A DNA stretch of 64,000 bases from Anaerolineaceae bacterium (GCA_002699585.1 PABP01000010.1:1-64000); one strand, 5' to 3'. Positions 45,487 through 54,782 are shown, counted from the stretch's first letter. Notes: generated from the sequence alone by a model not told the origin. Made by a program: numbers and translations.

Positions 45487-45539
45487 CTGCGCGGCCTCAT
45501 CCACGAGTACTTTAGCTCCCTCAACCCACAGAATTAGGG
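45487..45539 (+). repeat. 3'-end repeat, copy 3
   Basis: Partial, more diverged copy of the Q-rich gene end, keeping the TAG stop and the three following G residues. TTA inside it (45534-45536) is the antisense TAA stop of the next small gene. Confidence 0.85.
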
Positions 45540-45923
45540 AACATTGGAAACAAAACTATCAATGTCGCTTGCTGTAGTCTCGAAAGTGATAATAAGACTG
45601 TCCATAGAACTTGAATTAAACAAGTGAAGATAATAACTCTCTGGAATTTGTCTTCGATACCACATCACGAACTCTTTGTAAGTTATCCAGTCGCCAGGTC
45701 CAAAAGTAACAATTTGCCGATTTGATTGAAGTTCTCCACGAAAATCGAAACTAGTGTCAGGAATAGACCATAGCAATCCGCCTTTAGACGTATGCTCAAT
45801 GGCGGCCTCTGGCCAATTATCTATTAGGGCCTTCTCAAATAGTTCAACATCAACTTCTAAATCACTCGCTGCTGTTTCCCAAGTCTTGGGATCATACGGG
45901 GTAATAATGAAACGAATGGACAC
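45534..45923 (-). CDS. orphan protein, 129 residues
   Basis: A GTG start is preferred because GGGAG lies 7 bases upstream; an ATG eight codons earlier is in frame. Soluble, rich in Trp/Tyr/Asp, with the pattern PKTWETAASDLEVDVELFEKAL and a C-terminal strand SLIITFETTASDIDSFV. AT-rich. Its stop codon is taken from copy 3 of the repeated gene end. No family recognised; it resembles small immunity-like orphans in size and setting. Confidence 0.6.
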   Translation of the reverse strand: MSIRFIITPYDPKTWETAASDLEVDVELFEKALIDNWPEAAIEHTSKGGLLWSIPDTSFDFRGELQSNRQIVTFGPGDWITYKEFVMWYRRQIPESYYLHLFNSSSMDSLIITFETTASDIDSFVSNVP

Positions 45924-46049
45924 TATATACTCCCAGTCCAAGGTCATCCATTGAATTCAACTCAACAGCCAAACTCATTATACGCCTACCAATTGTAAAA
46001 ACTCTGTGAACGCTCGCTGACCACCCTACGGTCACTGCGAACCCTAAGT

Positions 46050-46055
46050 TATAAT
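46050..46055 (+). promoter_or_regulatory. -10 element candidate of the second ABC locus
   Basis: A perfect TATAAT 81 bases before the TTG start of the ATPase gene. The best -35 match (CGGTCA, 15 bases upstream) is weak. Confidence 0.4.
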
Positions 46056-46135
46056 CTGGCGGCCTGCCATAACGAATCGTTGGCTGTTGTGGCAGCATCC
46101 TTGTGACGGGATCAGCCGACTAGGAGTGTGTCAAG

Positions 46136-47134
46136 TTGATCGAAGTCGAGAACCTCACCAAACAATATGGCGACGTCACGGTCGTCAAAGGCATCACCTT
46201 CACCGCCGAACCGGGCCAGGTCACGGGTTTCCTGGGGCCAAACGGGGCTGGCAAAACCACCACCATGCGCATGTTAACCGGCTTTTCGCCGCCGACCGCC
46301 GGCAAGGCGACTGTCGCTGGCTTTGACGTGTTCGAGCAAAGCTTGGAAGTGCGCAAGCGCGTCGGCTATCTGCCGGAAACGGTCCCGCTCTACCGCGACA
46401 TGACCGCCCGTGGCTATTTGATGTACCTAGCGGAAATCCGGGGCGTCAGGCAGCGGCGGCAGCGGGCAGACGAGGTCTTAGAGCGCGTCGGCCTGGGCCA
46501 TCGGGCCAACAGCCGCATTCGCACGCTGTCGAAGGGCATGCGCCAGCGCGTCGGCTTGGCAGCGGCCCTCATTCACAATCCCGATGTACTCATATTAGAC
46601 GAGCCGACCATCGGGCTGGACCCTTTCCAGGTGCTGGAACTGCGCCAACTGGTGCAGGAATTGGGCCGCGACCATACCGTGCTGTTCAGCACCCATATTT
46701 TGAGCGAAGCCGAGCGCGTCTGCGACAAGGTGGTCATCATCAACCAGGGCGACATCATCGCCCAGGGATCGCCCGCCGAGCTGCGCAGCCGTTTAGAGCG
46801 TGGCGCACGCATTCTGGTGCGCGTGGAAGGCGACCCGGTGGCTATGCTAGATACGGTCGGCAAGGTGCCGGATGTCAGCAGCGCGACGCATCAATTGGGC
46901 GGCATCGTCATCACCCCCAGGGCCGATGCCCCCGACCCGCGCGCGGCCATCTCACGGGCTTTAGTCAACGCCGGGGCCAATCTGCTGGAAGTGCGCCCAC
47001 TGGCGGTCGATCTGGAAGACATCTTCATTGAAGTCACGCGCCGCGCCAGCCTCGGCGAGGCCCAGCAAGCCGCCGAACAGCAGGAAGCGCTCAAAGCGGC
47101 ACTCATCCACGAAAATCAGAGCGAGGAGGCATAA
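46136..47134 (+). CDS. ABC transporter ATPase (GldA-like)
   Basis: 332 residues from a TTG start with AGGAG 9 bases upstream. Walker A GPNGAGKTT, signature LSKGMRQRV, Walker B VLILDEPTIGLDP, switch His in FSTHIL. The ~110-residue tail matches the DUF4162-type end of GldA-like ATPases. It heads a four-gene locus (ATPase, permease, GldG-like, DUF4340) that resembles gliding-type or auxiliary transport systems. Confidence 0.93.
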   Translation: MIEVENLTKQYGDVTVVKGITFTAEPGQVTGFLGPNGAGKTTTMRMLTGFSPPTAGKATVAGFDVFEQSLEVRKRVGYLPETVPLYRDMTARGYLMYLAEIRGVRQRRQRADEVLERVGLGHRANSRIRTLSKGMRQRVGLAAALIHNPDVLILDEPTIGLDPFQVLELRQLVQELGRDHTVLFSTHILSEAERVCDKVVIINQGDIIAQGSPAELRSRLERGARILVRVEGDPVAMLDTVGKVPDVSSATHQLGGIVITPRADAPDPRAAISRALVNAGANLLEVRPLAVDLEDIFIEVTRRASLGEAQQAAEQQEALKAALIHENQSEEA

Positions 47135-47136
47135 GC

Positions 47137-47910
47137 ATGAGGGCACTATTCGCCGTCTTCAAGCGCGAACTCGCGCTCTTTTTCCGCTCGCCGATTATCT
47201 ACGTCATCGCCTTTGCGCTGATGTTGCTGATGGGCTTTTTCTTCACGTCCATCGTCGGCGGCATGTCCGATAGCAACCAGTCCGGGTACGCCCAGCAGCT
47301 TTATACCGGCAATCTGGCCGTCATCAACTACATGAGCCTGTTCACCTTTTTGCAGTTCATCTTCGCCCCGCTGCTGACCATGCGCCTGCTAGCAGAGGAA
47401 CAGCGCGAAGGCACGCTCGAAGTGCTGATGACCCTGCCCATGCACGACTGGGCCTTCGTGGTCGGCAAATTTTTGGCCGTGTGGGCCGTATATACCTTCC
47501 TGCTAGCCCTGACAGGCATCTACCTGTACCTGCTCACGACCGTATCCGTGCTCAGTGGCGGCATCATCTTCAGCGCCTACTTCGGCGCATGGCTCTACGG
47601 CGGTGCGGTCATGGCCCTGGCCCTGATCTGGTCGGCTGTCAGTGAAGATCAGCTTGTCGCTGCCTTTTTGGGTGCAGCCACCATTTTAGTTTTCTATCTG
47701 GCAACACCCTTTAGCAGCCAGGTCGGTGAACTGCTCGGTACAGGAGCCGCCGATTTCGTCCGCGAGTTGGGCCTGAGCGTGCATTATGACAGTCGTATGC
47801 TCAACGGCCTGTTGCAAGCCCATGATGTGGTCTACTTCCTGATCCTGATGGGCATCGCCTTATTCATCACCACGCTGATCGTCGGCTCGCGCCGTTGGCG
47901 TGCCAGTTAA
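47137..47910 (+). CDS. ABC-2 permease (GldF-like)
   Basis: 257 residues, six membrane helices. Typical signs are FKRELALFFRSPIIYVI at the start and LLAEEQREGTLEVLMTLP in the cytoplasmic coupling helix. It starts 2 bases after the ATPase stop. With that ATPase it should form the transporter core. Confidence 0.9.
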   Translation: MRALFAVFKRELALFFRSPIIYVIAFALMLLMGFFFTSIVGGMSDSNQSGYAQQLYTGNLAVINYMSLFTFLQFIFAPLLTMRLLAEEQREGTLEVLMTLPMHDWAFVVGKFLAVWAVYTFLLALTGIYLYLLTTVSVLSGGIIFSAYFGAWLYGGAVMALALIWSAVSEDQLVAAFLGAATILVFYLATPFSSQVGELLGTGAADFVRELGLSVHYDSRMLNGLLQAHDVVYFLILMGIALFITTLIVGSRRWRAS

Positions 47911-47930
47911 GGCCGGAGGAGAAAATCAAT

Positions 47931-49631
47931 ATGTCAGACAACAATCTCTCCAACACGCCAGAAACCCCCATCATCCCACCGATGATCTTTATGGGGATAG
48001 CCGTGATTGGCCTGTTTGTGGCGCTCGGTGTGGCCGTGGTCAATGGCAGCCTGAACGTGGTTGGCATCGGTGCGTTGGCCGTCAGCATCCTGTCGATTGT
48101 GATGTGGGGCGTACTCAATCCGCAGCAATTTACCAATATGCTGCGCGGACGGGCCGTGTCCTTCGGCGGCACCGCCGTCCTGGTGACAGTCATCGTCATC
48201 ATCGCTTCTGCACTGATTTACATCGTCATTCGTGAGCAAAACATCCGCGTTGATTTCAGCGATAGCAACGCCTACACCCTGACGGACTCCGTGCGCGAGG
48301 CCGTTCAAATCATCTCAGCGGACCCCAACACGCCCGATATGCGTATCGTTGGCTTCTTCAACAGCACCCAGGCCGACCAGCAAGAGCAGGTCGAAGTGCT
48401 GTTACAGGAGTTCGTCCAGGCCAGCGATGGCAAACTCAGTTACGCGCTCTATGACCCGGATCGCCAGCCCGGGCTGGCGGAGTCCTACGGCGCGACACCG
48501 GGCATGCTGTTCGTCGTCCCACTGAATGCAGATGGCACCGACAACATCGAAGAAGCCAAAGCCATCGCCACAACCGACCAGCTTTACATCGTGGACGCCA
48601 TGATTACCGCCAGTGCGCTGGGCGATTTCCGCCTCTACTGGCTGGTTGTCGATAATGGCGTGGGCATCGACGATGCCGAAGGCACAGGCGGCACCATCAT
48701 TACGACCTTACTGGCGGACCAGCTCAACTGGACCGTCGAGCCGCTGACCATCGCCCAACTGACCAACCCGGATAACGGGCCGGAATTGGGCGCAGCCGAA
48801 GATGGCGAAGTCATCGTGATTCCTGGTGGAACCACGCCCCTGCCCGATACAGCCATCGCCGCCCTACAGGACTATGTCGATCAGGGCGGGGACATTATCG
48901 TGCTGGCCGGGACCAACTTAGAAGGCGATGACTCGCTGGCGACCGCGCCCAACATGACCGATTTTCTACAACGCAATTACGGCGTCAGCGTCAACAACGA
49001 TCTGGTGATTGATCCCCAGGCGACCTATAGCCTGGTTGAGCTGGATGTCTTCAATTTCAGCGATACGCTGATTACCAACGACTTTGGGGCCAATGACACC
49101 CTTCACCTGTCCTTCCCGCACAGCTTGAACATCGCCGAACAGCCCGCAGGCGTCACGGTCACAGTCGTCGCCAACAGTTCCGATACGGCCTATACCAAGC
49201 CCAGCCCCAACTACAATCAGGAAATCGCTGAGGAGCAGGTCACGCAGGCTGAGGGCGATCCAACAGGCACAATGGCCCTGGGTGCCGTCGCGGAAAACAG
49301 CGGCACGGGTTCGACAGCCATCGTCTGGGGCGCGACCAGCTTGTTCGAGAATTACTATCGCCAACTGAGCGGCTATGGCCTGCGCAACTTCGACGCCGCC
49401 ATCAGCAGCCTGTTCTATGGCATCAACTACCAGGATTTCCTGGCCAATCTGCCGACGCTGGCCTACGATGACCAGCCGCAGAATACGCCTATCCTGGCCG
49501 ATGAAGTCCATATGGGCCTGATTCGCTTCGTCAGCCTGCTGTTGATCCCATTCGGCGTGCTGACCGCTGGCGTGTTCGTGTGGCTCTCATCGCGTGAGCG
49601 CCGTATCGAACCCGGTAAACAGGTCGGCTAA
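47931..49631 (+). CDS. GldG-like ABC auxiliary protein
   Basis: 566 residues. Three N-terminal membrane helices (about 18-36, 41-60, 78-100), then an extracytoplasmic domain of the GldG type (NAYTLTDSVREAVQII, VEVLLQEFVQASDGKLSY, DPDRQPGLAESYG, IVIPGGTTPLP) and one C-terminal helix (LLLIPFGVLTAGVFVWL). The start is fixed by GGAGGAG 7 bases upstream. Thought to work with GldA/F-type ABC parts. Confidence 0.85.
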   Translation: MSDNNLSNTPETPIIPPMIFMGIAVIGLFVALGVAVVNGSLNVVGIGALAVSILSIVMWGVLNPQQFTNMLRGRAVSFGGTAVLVTVIVIIASALIYIVIREQNIRVDFSDSNAYTLTDSVREAVQIISADPNTPDMRIVGFFNSTQADQQEQVEVLLQEFVQASDGKLSYALYDPDRQPGLAESYGATPGMLFVVPLNADGTDNIEEAKAIATTDQLYIVDAMITASALGDFRLYWLVVDNGVGIDDAEGTGGTIITTLLADQLNWTVEPLTIAQLTNPDNGPELGAAEDGEVIVIPGGTTPLPDTAIAALQDYVDQGGDIIVLAGTNLEGDDSLATAPNMTDFLQRNYGVSVNNDLVIDPQATYSLVELDVFNFSDTLITNDFGANDTLHLSFPHSLNIAEQPAGVTVTVVANSSDTAYTKPSPNYNQEIAEEQVTQAEGDPTGTMALGAVAENSGTGSTAIVWGATSLFENYYRQLSGYGLRNFDAAISSLFYGINYQDFLANLPTLAYDDQPQNTPILADEVHMGLIRFVSLLLIPFGVLTAGVFVWLSSRERRIEPGKQVG

Positions 49632-49661
49632 AATGCCGCAATTGGCTGTGCACAAGCTACT

Positions 49662-49778
49662 GTAGGGACACAGCATGCTGTGTCCGATCAAGCCAATAGA
49701 ATCAGGTAGGGGCACAATATATTGTGTCCGACCAACCAAGCACAATCACCGTAGTGGCAAGGCATGCCTTGCCACTAC
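49662..49778. repeat. cluster of three GTAG-led palindromes
   Basis: 49662-49685 (20-bp perfect core GGACACAGCATGCTGTGTCC), 49706-49729 (core around ACAATATATTGT, one mismatch) and 49751-49778 (28-bp perfect palindrome around GGCATGCC). Each begins GTAG, but the cores differ while keeping dyad symmetry. They lie inside an operon, between the GldG-like and DUF4340 genes. Confidence 0.85.
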
Positions 49779-49823
49779 ACACGAAAACTTGTTCATCAAC
49801 CCAACGTAGGAGGGCCGTCCTTC

Positions 49824-50939
49824 ATGCGTCTGAACAGAAACACACTCATCTTTTTGCTGGGGGCACTGGTGGTTATCATCGCCGCCGTTGTGCTGCTCAA
49901 CCAGCCGGACCCCGTCGATGAGGACATCGAAACCGATGCTACCGATGGCGTTTTTTATGAGGACATCACCACCGATAGCGTCACCGACATCACCATCGTC
50001 GATAGCGATGGTCTGGTCGTCAGCCTGACGCGCGCCGATGCCGACACGCCCTGGCAAATCGCCGATACGGGCGAAGATGCCAACCCGGACCGCATGGCGG
50101 AAACCGTCGTCGCCCTCATCAACCTGAACTACACCGACAGCTTCACCAGCGCCGATGTATCCGATTTTGGCTTTGGTGCCGATGCCTTCCCGGCGACCAT
50201 CACATTCACCGCCGATGGAACTGAACACAGCCTCAGCATTGGTCGCCAGAACCCCAGCGGCAATCGTTACTACGTCATGCAGCTCGATGACGACACCATT
50301 TATATGGTCAGCAATGCCAACCTGGACAGTTTGCTCGGCTTGGCCAGCAACCAGCCCGTCGTCGTTCTCCCAACCGCCACGCCAGAGCCACAGCTCAACG
50401 CGCCCGGTGTGGTCTTCGCGGGTTTCAGCGCGACTGACATCCAGCGCTTTGAAATCACCGACAACGCCAGTGGCGATTCGCTGGTGCTGGTCCGTAACGA
50501 AGAAGATAGTACCTGGTCAATTGAGGGCGATGACCGCGCCGTTGACCAGACCACCGTCGAAATCATGATGAGCGTCTACGGCTTCTTAGAAGCGGTCGAT
50601 GCCACCGACACGCCTGACCTGGCACCCCTGGGGCTAGATGAACCGGCCTACACGCTGGTCGCCACCGACAGCACAGGCAAGACCTTCACCGTTCAGGTCG
50701 GCGATAACGACCCCACCGGAACCCGTACTTACACGCTGATCGATGACTTTGAGCGCGTAGCCATCGTGGAAGCTGATTCGCTAGCGACCTTCTCCGAGTG
50801 GCTGACAAACCCGCCCGTAGCACCTGACCCCACGCCTGCCGCTGAGGAAGCCCCGGCAGAGGCGACTGACGAACCCACTGAGGAAACTTCTGACGAAGTC
50901 GAAGCAACCCCCACCGTCGAGGCGGAATCCAGCGACTGA
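49824..50939 (+). CDS. DUF4340 membrane-anchored protein
   Basis: 371 residues. N-terminal membrane helix (RNTLIFLLGALVVIIAAVVLL), then a repeated beta domain of the DUF4340 kind (WQIADTGEDANPDRMAETV, FGFGADAFPATITF, WSIEGDDRAVDQTTVE, LGLDEPAYTLVAT) and a long acidic tail with Pro/Thr/Glu. DUF4340 proteins accompany GldG-type ABC loci. The start is taken at AGGAGG; an upstream in-frame ATG would run through the palindrome at 49751. Confidence 0.82.
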   Translation: MRLNRNTLIFLLGALVVIIAAVVLLNQPDPVDEDIETDATDGVFYEDITTDSVTDITIVDSDGLVVSLTRADADTPWQIADTGEDANPDRMAETVVALINLNYTDSFTSADVSDFGFGADAFPATITFTADGTEHSLSIGRQNPSGNRYYVMQLDDDTIYMVSNANLDSLLGLASNQPVVVLPTATPEPQLNAPGVVFAGFSATDIQRFEITDNASGDSLVLVRNEEDSTWSIEGDDRAVDQTTVEIMMSVYGFLEAVDATDTPDLAPLGLDEPAYTLVATDSTGKTFTVQVGDNDPTGTRTYTLIDDFERVAIVEADSLATFSEWLTNPPVAPDPTPAAEEAPAEATDEPTEETSDEVEATPTVEAESSD

Positions 50940-50963
50940 CGCTCACCGAATATGGATATAACG

Positions 50964-50998
50964 ACAGGGCATGCCTTCCGACATGCCCTGTTTTCTTT
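50964..50998 (+). terminator. Rho-independent terminator of the second ABC locus
   Basis: Perfect 10-bp stem ACAGGGCATG / CATGCCCTGT with an 8-base loop, followed by TTTCTTT, 24 bases after the DUF4340 stop. Confidence 0.9.
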
Positions 50999-51177
50999 CC
51001 TGACGCCAAGCCGACGATGTCCCTATATCTTAACAGTCGGCTTATTTGACCGTACATCAGGACATGATATGCTGTTAATGTTACCTGCTGCCAGGATTGT
51101 TCTTAACAGCCATATGACACATGGTTGCCAATTCGATGCAATCTGGTGGCAGTTAGAACCGCACATTTTCGTTTTTT

Positions 51178-51186
51178 TGTTACAAT
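51178..51186 (+). promoter_or_regulatory. extended -10 promoter candidate
   Basis: TGTTACAAT preceded by a run of seven T residues, 95 bases before the FHA-FHA-TIR gene. No good -35. Confidence 0.35.
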
Positions 51187-51281
51187 ACTTCATAGTCGTT
51201 GATGAGAGTCATTGATTGTCGCGTCCGTTGTTTTAGCAGTTTTTGCATCAGATCTTATCAAATCGATCTTAGGCGTTTCGA

Positions 51282-53255
51282 ATGCCAAAATTACGAATGT
51301 TGCGTGGCCCGGAACCCGGCCAGGAATTTGATCTAGACGAAGAAACTATTCAAATTGGCCGTGGGCGCAAAAATGAAATTATTATCCACGATAACGAGGT
51401 GAGCCGTGAGCATTGCCGCCTGGTGCGCGTCCTGGATGACTATGAACTCCACGACCTCAACAGCACCAACGGCACCTACGTCAACGGCCAACCAATCGAA
51501 GCGCGTGGCTGGCTACTCAATCAACGCCAGATCATTGAATTGGGCGATTCCATCACGTTGGAATACGTCCCTTCGGAAGATGTCTCGATTTCCGGCAATA
51601 CCGCCCCCATCGGCGAAGAAGAAAAGCTATTCTATCTGGTCATCAAGCGGCCACCGCCCTACAAGCCGCGCATTACGCCGCTGCGGGGCAAGTCATTAAC
51701 CATTGGCCGCGCCACCGATAATGACATTAGCATCAACGTGCTGGAAATGAGCCGTCACCATATGCGGCTGTTCAGCAAAGACGGTGGCATCATCGCGGAA
51801 GACCTCAACAGCACCAACGGCACCATGCTCAATGGTGAAAAACTCACACATCAGGAAAAGCTGGAAAATGGCGATGTCCTGCAAATTGGCGACTCGCTGA
51901 CGATGGTCTTCACCAGCGATCCGGCTGATGCCAGCAAGCCACCGGATCGGCTGCTCTCGCGCATTATCACCGAAGACGCCAAAACCGAGCAGCTTTCCAC
52001 ACGTCAGCCGCAGCAGGATAAGCGCCGCACCACATCGACGATCAATGCCACATCACCGCTCGGCATGCTAGCCGCCGATGCCAACCAGTCGGTGCTCAAG
52101 CACGGCCTGGAACCCAATCAATTGGTCGATCATGTGATGATGGTCTATGCCCGTACCGAGTGGAAACCGCGCGCCAGCAAGGTCTTTACGTACCTGCAAA
52201 ATCGCAATCTGAACGTCTGGACAGATCAGTATTTGCTGCCCAGTAGCCAGGATTGGCAGGTAGCCTTCGATCAAGCCATATCGGAGTGCCCGGTTCTGTT
52301 GGTCATCCTGACGCGCCATTCGATCAAAGAAGATCACGTCAAGCGTGCCATCCGTTACTTCCAATCCAAAGAGAAGCTCGTCGTCCTGATGCAATATGGC
52401 GACATTTCGCAAAAGCCGATCATTATCTCTAACATGGATACGATCCACTTCGATGAGAAATACCCGGCCCATGCCTACGAGCAGATCATCGCCGCCATCG
52501 AGCACAAGTCATCGATCAAAGCACGCGCCAGCGAACAAGCGGCCCCGCCCGTTGCCACAACCGATACCAAGCCGCAGGTTAAATCGACTGCACCCAAATC
52601 CGACGTTGAGGAAGCAACCAAACCGGAAAGCGCCGCTGACAATGCCGCCGCGGATGTTCAACCACCATCGGACGTGTCATCTGCCAAAGCCATGCCATCA
52701 GCAGCATCTCCGCAGCCGACAGCGCAGGAAAAACCGTCACCTGCAAAAAAGAAAGACACATCCTTGGAAAATACCGTGCAGGCCTTTATGCCGCCCATCA
52801 GCACGGAAGAAGACAACAAGATTCCGACCGAGTCCAACGCCCGTGAAAAGGGCCTTGAGATGCTGAAGTCTAAAGACAAGGCCGAGCGCCCCACCGACGA
52901 AACCGAGAGCGTTGATAAGCAAGCGTCAGCCGATTCTGAGAAGCCCACGCCGCCCGTCAATCTGATGTCATCGACATCCAAACTGCCGCACCGGCCAGAA
53001 GCCGACGACCTTGATGACGATGCCGCAGCACACAATACGGCAGCCCTGGACGAGGCATCAGCCGATCAAGACGTATCCGATGACGAACTCGATATTGAGG
53101 AGTTACTGAAGGGCGTCCGTTCCGAGCCGGATTCATCACAACCAGACTCATCAAGACCCACATCACCCAAACGACCGACGCACTCCGATACATCCCGGCC
53201 CGCCAAGCCAACCTCGGATGATGACGATGGTGCCACCCAGAGCGGCGACGAATGA
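51282..53255 (+). CDS. FHA-FHA-TIR protein with disordered tail
   Basis: 657 residues, cytoplasmic. FHA 1 at ~4-95 (IGRGRKNEI, VSREHCRL, LNSTNGTYVNG) and FHA 2 at ~117-212 (IGRATDNDI, MSRHHMRL, LNSTNGTMLNG) both keep the Arg, Ser and Asn that read phosphothreonine. A TIR domain spans ~284-408 (HVMMVYARTEWKPRASKV, VWTDQYLL, LLVILTRHS). Where NAD-cleaving TIRs have Glu, this one has Ala (A356 in VKRAIRYF), so it is probably non-catalytic. The last ~250 residues are acidic, Ser/Pro-rich and disordered. Its stop overlaps the NUDIX start (ATGA). Confidence 0.85.
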   Translation: MPKLRMLRGPEPGQEFDLDEETIQIGRGRKNEIIIHDNEVSREHCRLVRVLDDYELHDLNSTNGTYVNGQPIEARGWLLNQRQIIELGDSITLEYVPSEDVSISGNTAPIGEEEKLFYLVIKRPPPYKPRITPLRGKSLTIGRATDNDISINVLEMSRHHMRLFSKDGGIIAEDLNSTNGTMLNGEKLTHQEKLENGDVLQIGDSLTMVFTSDPADASKPPDRLLSRIITEDAKTEQLSTRQPQQDKRRTTSTINATSPLGMLAADANQSVLKHGLEPNQLVDHVMMVYARTEWKPRASKVFTYLQNRNLNVWTDQYLLPSSQDWQVAFDQAISECPVLLVILTRHSIKEDHVKRAIRYFQSKEKLVVLMQYGDISQKPIIISNMDTIHFDEKYPAHAYEQIIAAIEHKSSIKARASEQAAPPVATTDTKPQVKSTAPKSDVEEATKPESAADNAAADVQPPSDVSSAKAMPSAASPQPTAQEKPSPAKKKDTSLENTVQAFMPPISTEEDNKIPTESNAREKGLEMLKSKDKAERPTDETESVDKQASADSEKPTPPVNLMSSTSKLPHRPEADDLDDDAAAHNTAALDEASADQDVSDDELDIEELLKGVRSEPDSSQPDSSRPTSPKRPTHSDTSRPAKPTSDDDDGATQSGDE

Positions 53256-53692
53256 TCCCCGGACGGGATTATATTGGCGTCGGCGTTGGCGCGATGGTCT
53301 TTAACGCACAGGGCGAAGTCTTTTTATCGCAGCGTGGCCCCAACAGCCGCAATGAACGCGGCAGCTGGGAGTTCCCCGGCGGGCGTGTGGAATTCGGTGA
53401 ATCGCTAAAAGAGGCTGTCGCCCGTGAATTTTTAGAAGAATACGGCATGGTCATCGCCGTTGATGACCTACTCGGCTTAGATGACCATATTCTGCCCGAC
53501 GAAGGCCAGCACTGGGTCTCCCCGACCTACCTCGCCCATTTTGTCAGCGGCGCGCCCCACATCCTGGAACCCGGAAAATGTACGGCCATCGGCTGGTTCG
53601 CCCTCGACGACCTGCCGCAGCCGCTCTCCGTCATCACCCAACTGGATGTCACCGCCTACAAAACCCGCTTCCCCAACGGACACACGGCATAA
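53252..53692 (+). CDS. NUDIX hydrolase (MutT/NTPase-like)
   Basis: 146 residues. The complete NUDIX box GGRVEFGESLKEAVAREF-LEEYG (G44, E50, R58, E59, E62, E63) is present. These enzymes hydrolyse nucleoside diphosphates linked to other groups. Starts 4 bases before the end of the FHA-FHA-TIR gene, so it is translationally coupled to it. Which NDP-X it acts on (for instance oxidised dNTP, ADP-ribose or NADH) is unknown. Confidence 0.92.
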   Translation: MIPGRDYIGVGVGAMVFNAQGEVFLSQRGPNSRNERGSWEFPGGRVEFGESLKEAVAREFLEEYGMVIAVDDLLGLDDHILPDEGQHWVSPTYLAHFVSGAPHILEPGKCTAIGWFALDDLPQPLSVITQLDVTAYKTRFPNGHTA

Positions 53693-53802
53693 GCCGCCCA
53701 AAACCATCTCACCCCAATTTCTTAATCTAAAAATAACCATTTTGGTGTATCGTGCGATACTACTGTTTATCCTGCTCCATTATCTAGTGATCTGGACATC
53801 CT

Positions 53803-54639
53803 ATGACACAACAAGACCGCCCCCTGATTATGTTCACCAATGACGATGGCGTGCGCTCACCCGGTTTATGGGCTGTCGTCCGCGCCTTCGTTGGCCTGGG
53901 CGACTTGCTGGTCGTCGCCCCCTATGAACAGCAATCCGGCATGGGCCGCAGCATGCCCGTCGCCAGCACAGGCAAACTCCATGAATACGAAGTCCCGTCG
54001 GATATTCCCGACTGCGTGGCTTATGGCATCGATGGCACCCCCGCCCAGACCGTGCAGCACGGCATCCTAGAACTGGCCGACCGCAAACCGGCCCTGTGCG
54101 TCTCCGGCATCAACTATGGCGATAACACCGGCAACGGCGTGACCATCAGCGGCACTGTCGGCGCAGCCTTGGAAGCCGCCAGCCTCAGCGTGCGTTCGAT
54201 TGCTGTCAGCCAACAAACGCCCTTCGATCTGCACCTGAGCTACTCCGATGAAGTCGATTTCAGCGCCGCCGCCAATATCACGCGCTACTTCGGTGAAGGC
54301 CTGATTGGCCGCAAGGCCCTGCCCGATGACGTCGATGTGCTCAAAATCGATGTGCCCTGGCAGGCCACCCTGGATACCGAATGGCGCATCACGCGCGTCT
54401 CACGCAATCGTGTTTACTGGCCGACTCGTCCAGAGCGCATCACAGGCGATGTCAACGGCGGCAAGCTCGGCTACCATTACAACGCCGACCCCAGCAAAGC
54501 CGAACCCAACAGCGATGTTTATGTGCTGATGCACGAGGGCAAAATTTCCGTCACGCCCATGAGCCTGGACATGACCGCCCGCACCGACTTCTACCGCCTG
54601 GAGCAAATCCTGCGCGGCGAGGTCACCTACGGCAAATAA
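53803..54639 (+). CDS. surE: 5'/3'-nucleotidase SurE
   Basis: 278 residues. FTNDDG (D14, D15) gives the metal-binding pair, GMGRSM the nucleotide site and SGINYGDNTGNGVTISGTVG the conserved N-rich loop. Removes phosphate from nucleoside monophosphates. The length fits SurE (250-270) with a short extension. A 110-base gap separates it from the NUDIX gene. Confidence 0.95.
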   Translation: MTQQDRPLIMFTNDDGVRSPGLWAVVRAFVGLGDLLVVAPYEQQSGMGRSMPVASTGKLHEYEVPSDIPDCVAYGIDGTPAQTVQHGILELADRKPALCVSGINYGDNTGNGVTISGTVGAALEAASLSVRSIAVSQQTPFDLHLSYSDEVDFSAAANITRYFGEGLIGRKALPDDVDVLKIDVPWQATLDTEWRITRVSRNRVYWPTRPERITGDVNGGKLGYHYNADPSKAEPNSDVYVLMHEGKISVTPMSLDMTARTDFYRLEQILRGEVTYGK

Positions 54640-54643
54640 GCCA

Positions 54644-54668
54644 GTAGGGGCAAGGCAGTGCCTTGCCC
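54644..54668. repeat. GTAG-led palindrome
   Basis: GTAGGGGCAAGGCAGTGCCTTGCCC: core GGGCAAGGCA / TGCCTTGCCC with one central base, immediately after surE. Same family as the elements at 49662 and 63193. Confidence 0.8.
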
Positions 54669-54782
54669 GGGGCTGGGTTCAACAACGCTTAGCTGCTTCA
54701 TTAAAATTCTTGATACTGCTTGCAAATAGCCTGATCGCGTGATTGACTATACGGCAGTCACATCTACCGAAAGGCCCACCTG

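Larger units (their letters stand above)
50940..51281. other. 342-base intergenic region
   Basis: Contains the terminator at 50964 and a promoter candidate at 51178. The middle is AT-rich and contains no gene I can support. Confidence 0.4.

Noticed and set aside
43218-45539. Target-site duplication of a transposon as the source of the repeated gene end
   Set aside because: 57 bases is far too long for a transposon target duplication, and no transposase lies between the copies.
49764-49823. Upstream extension of the DUF4340 gene
   Set aside because: It would encode the palindrome at 49751-49778 and put residues before the signal-anchor helix; the ATG at 49824 has AGGAGG upstream.
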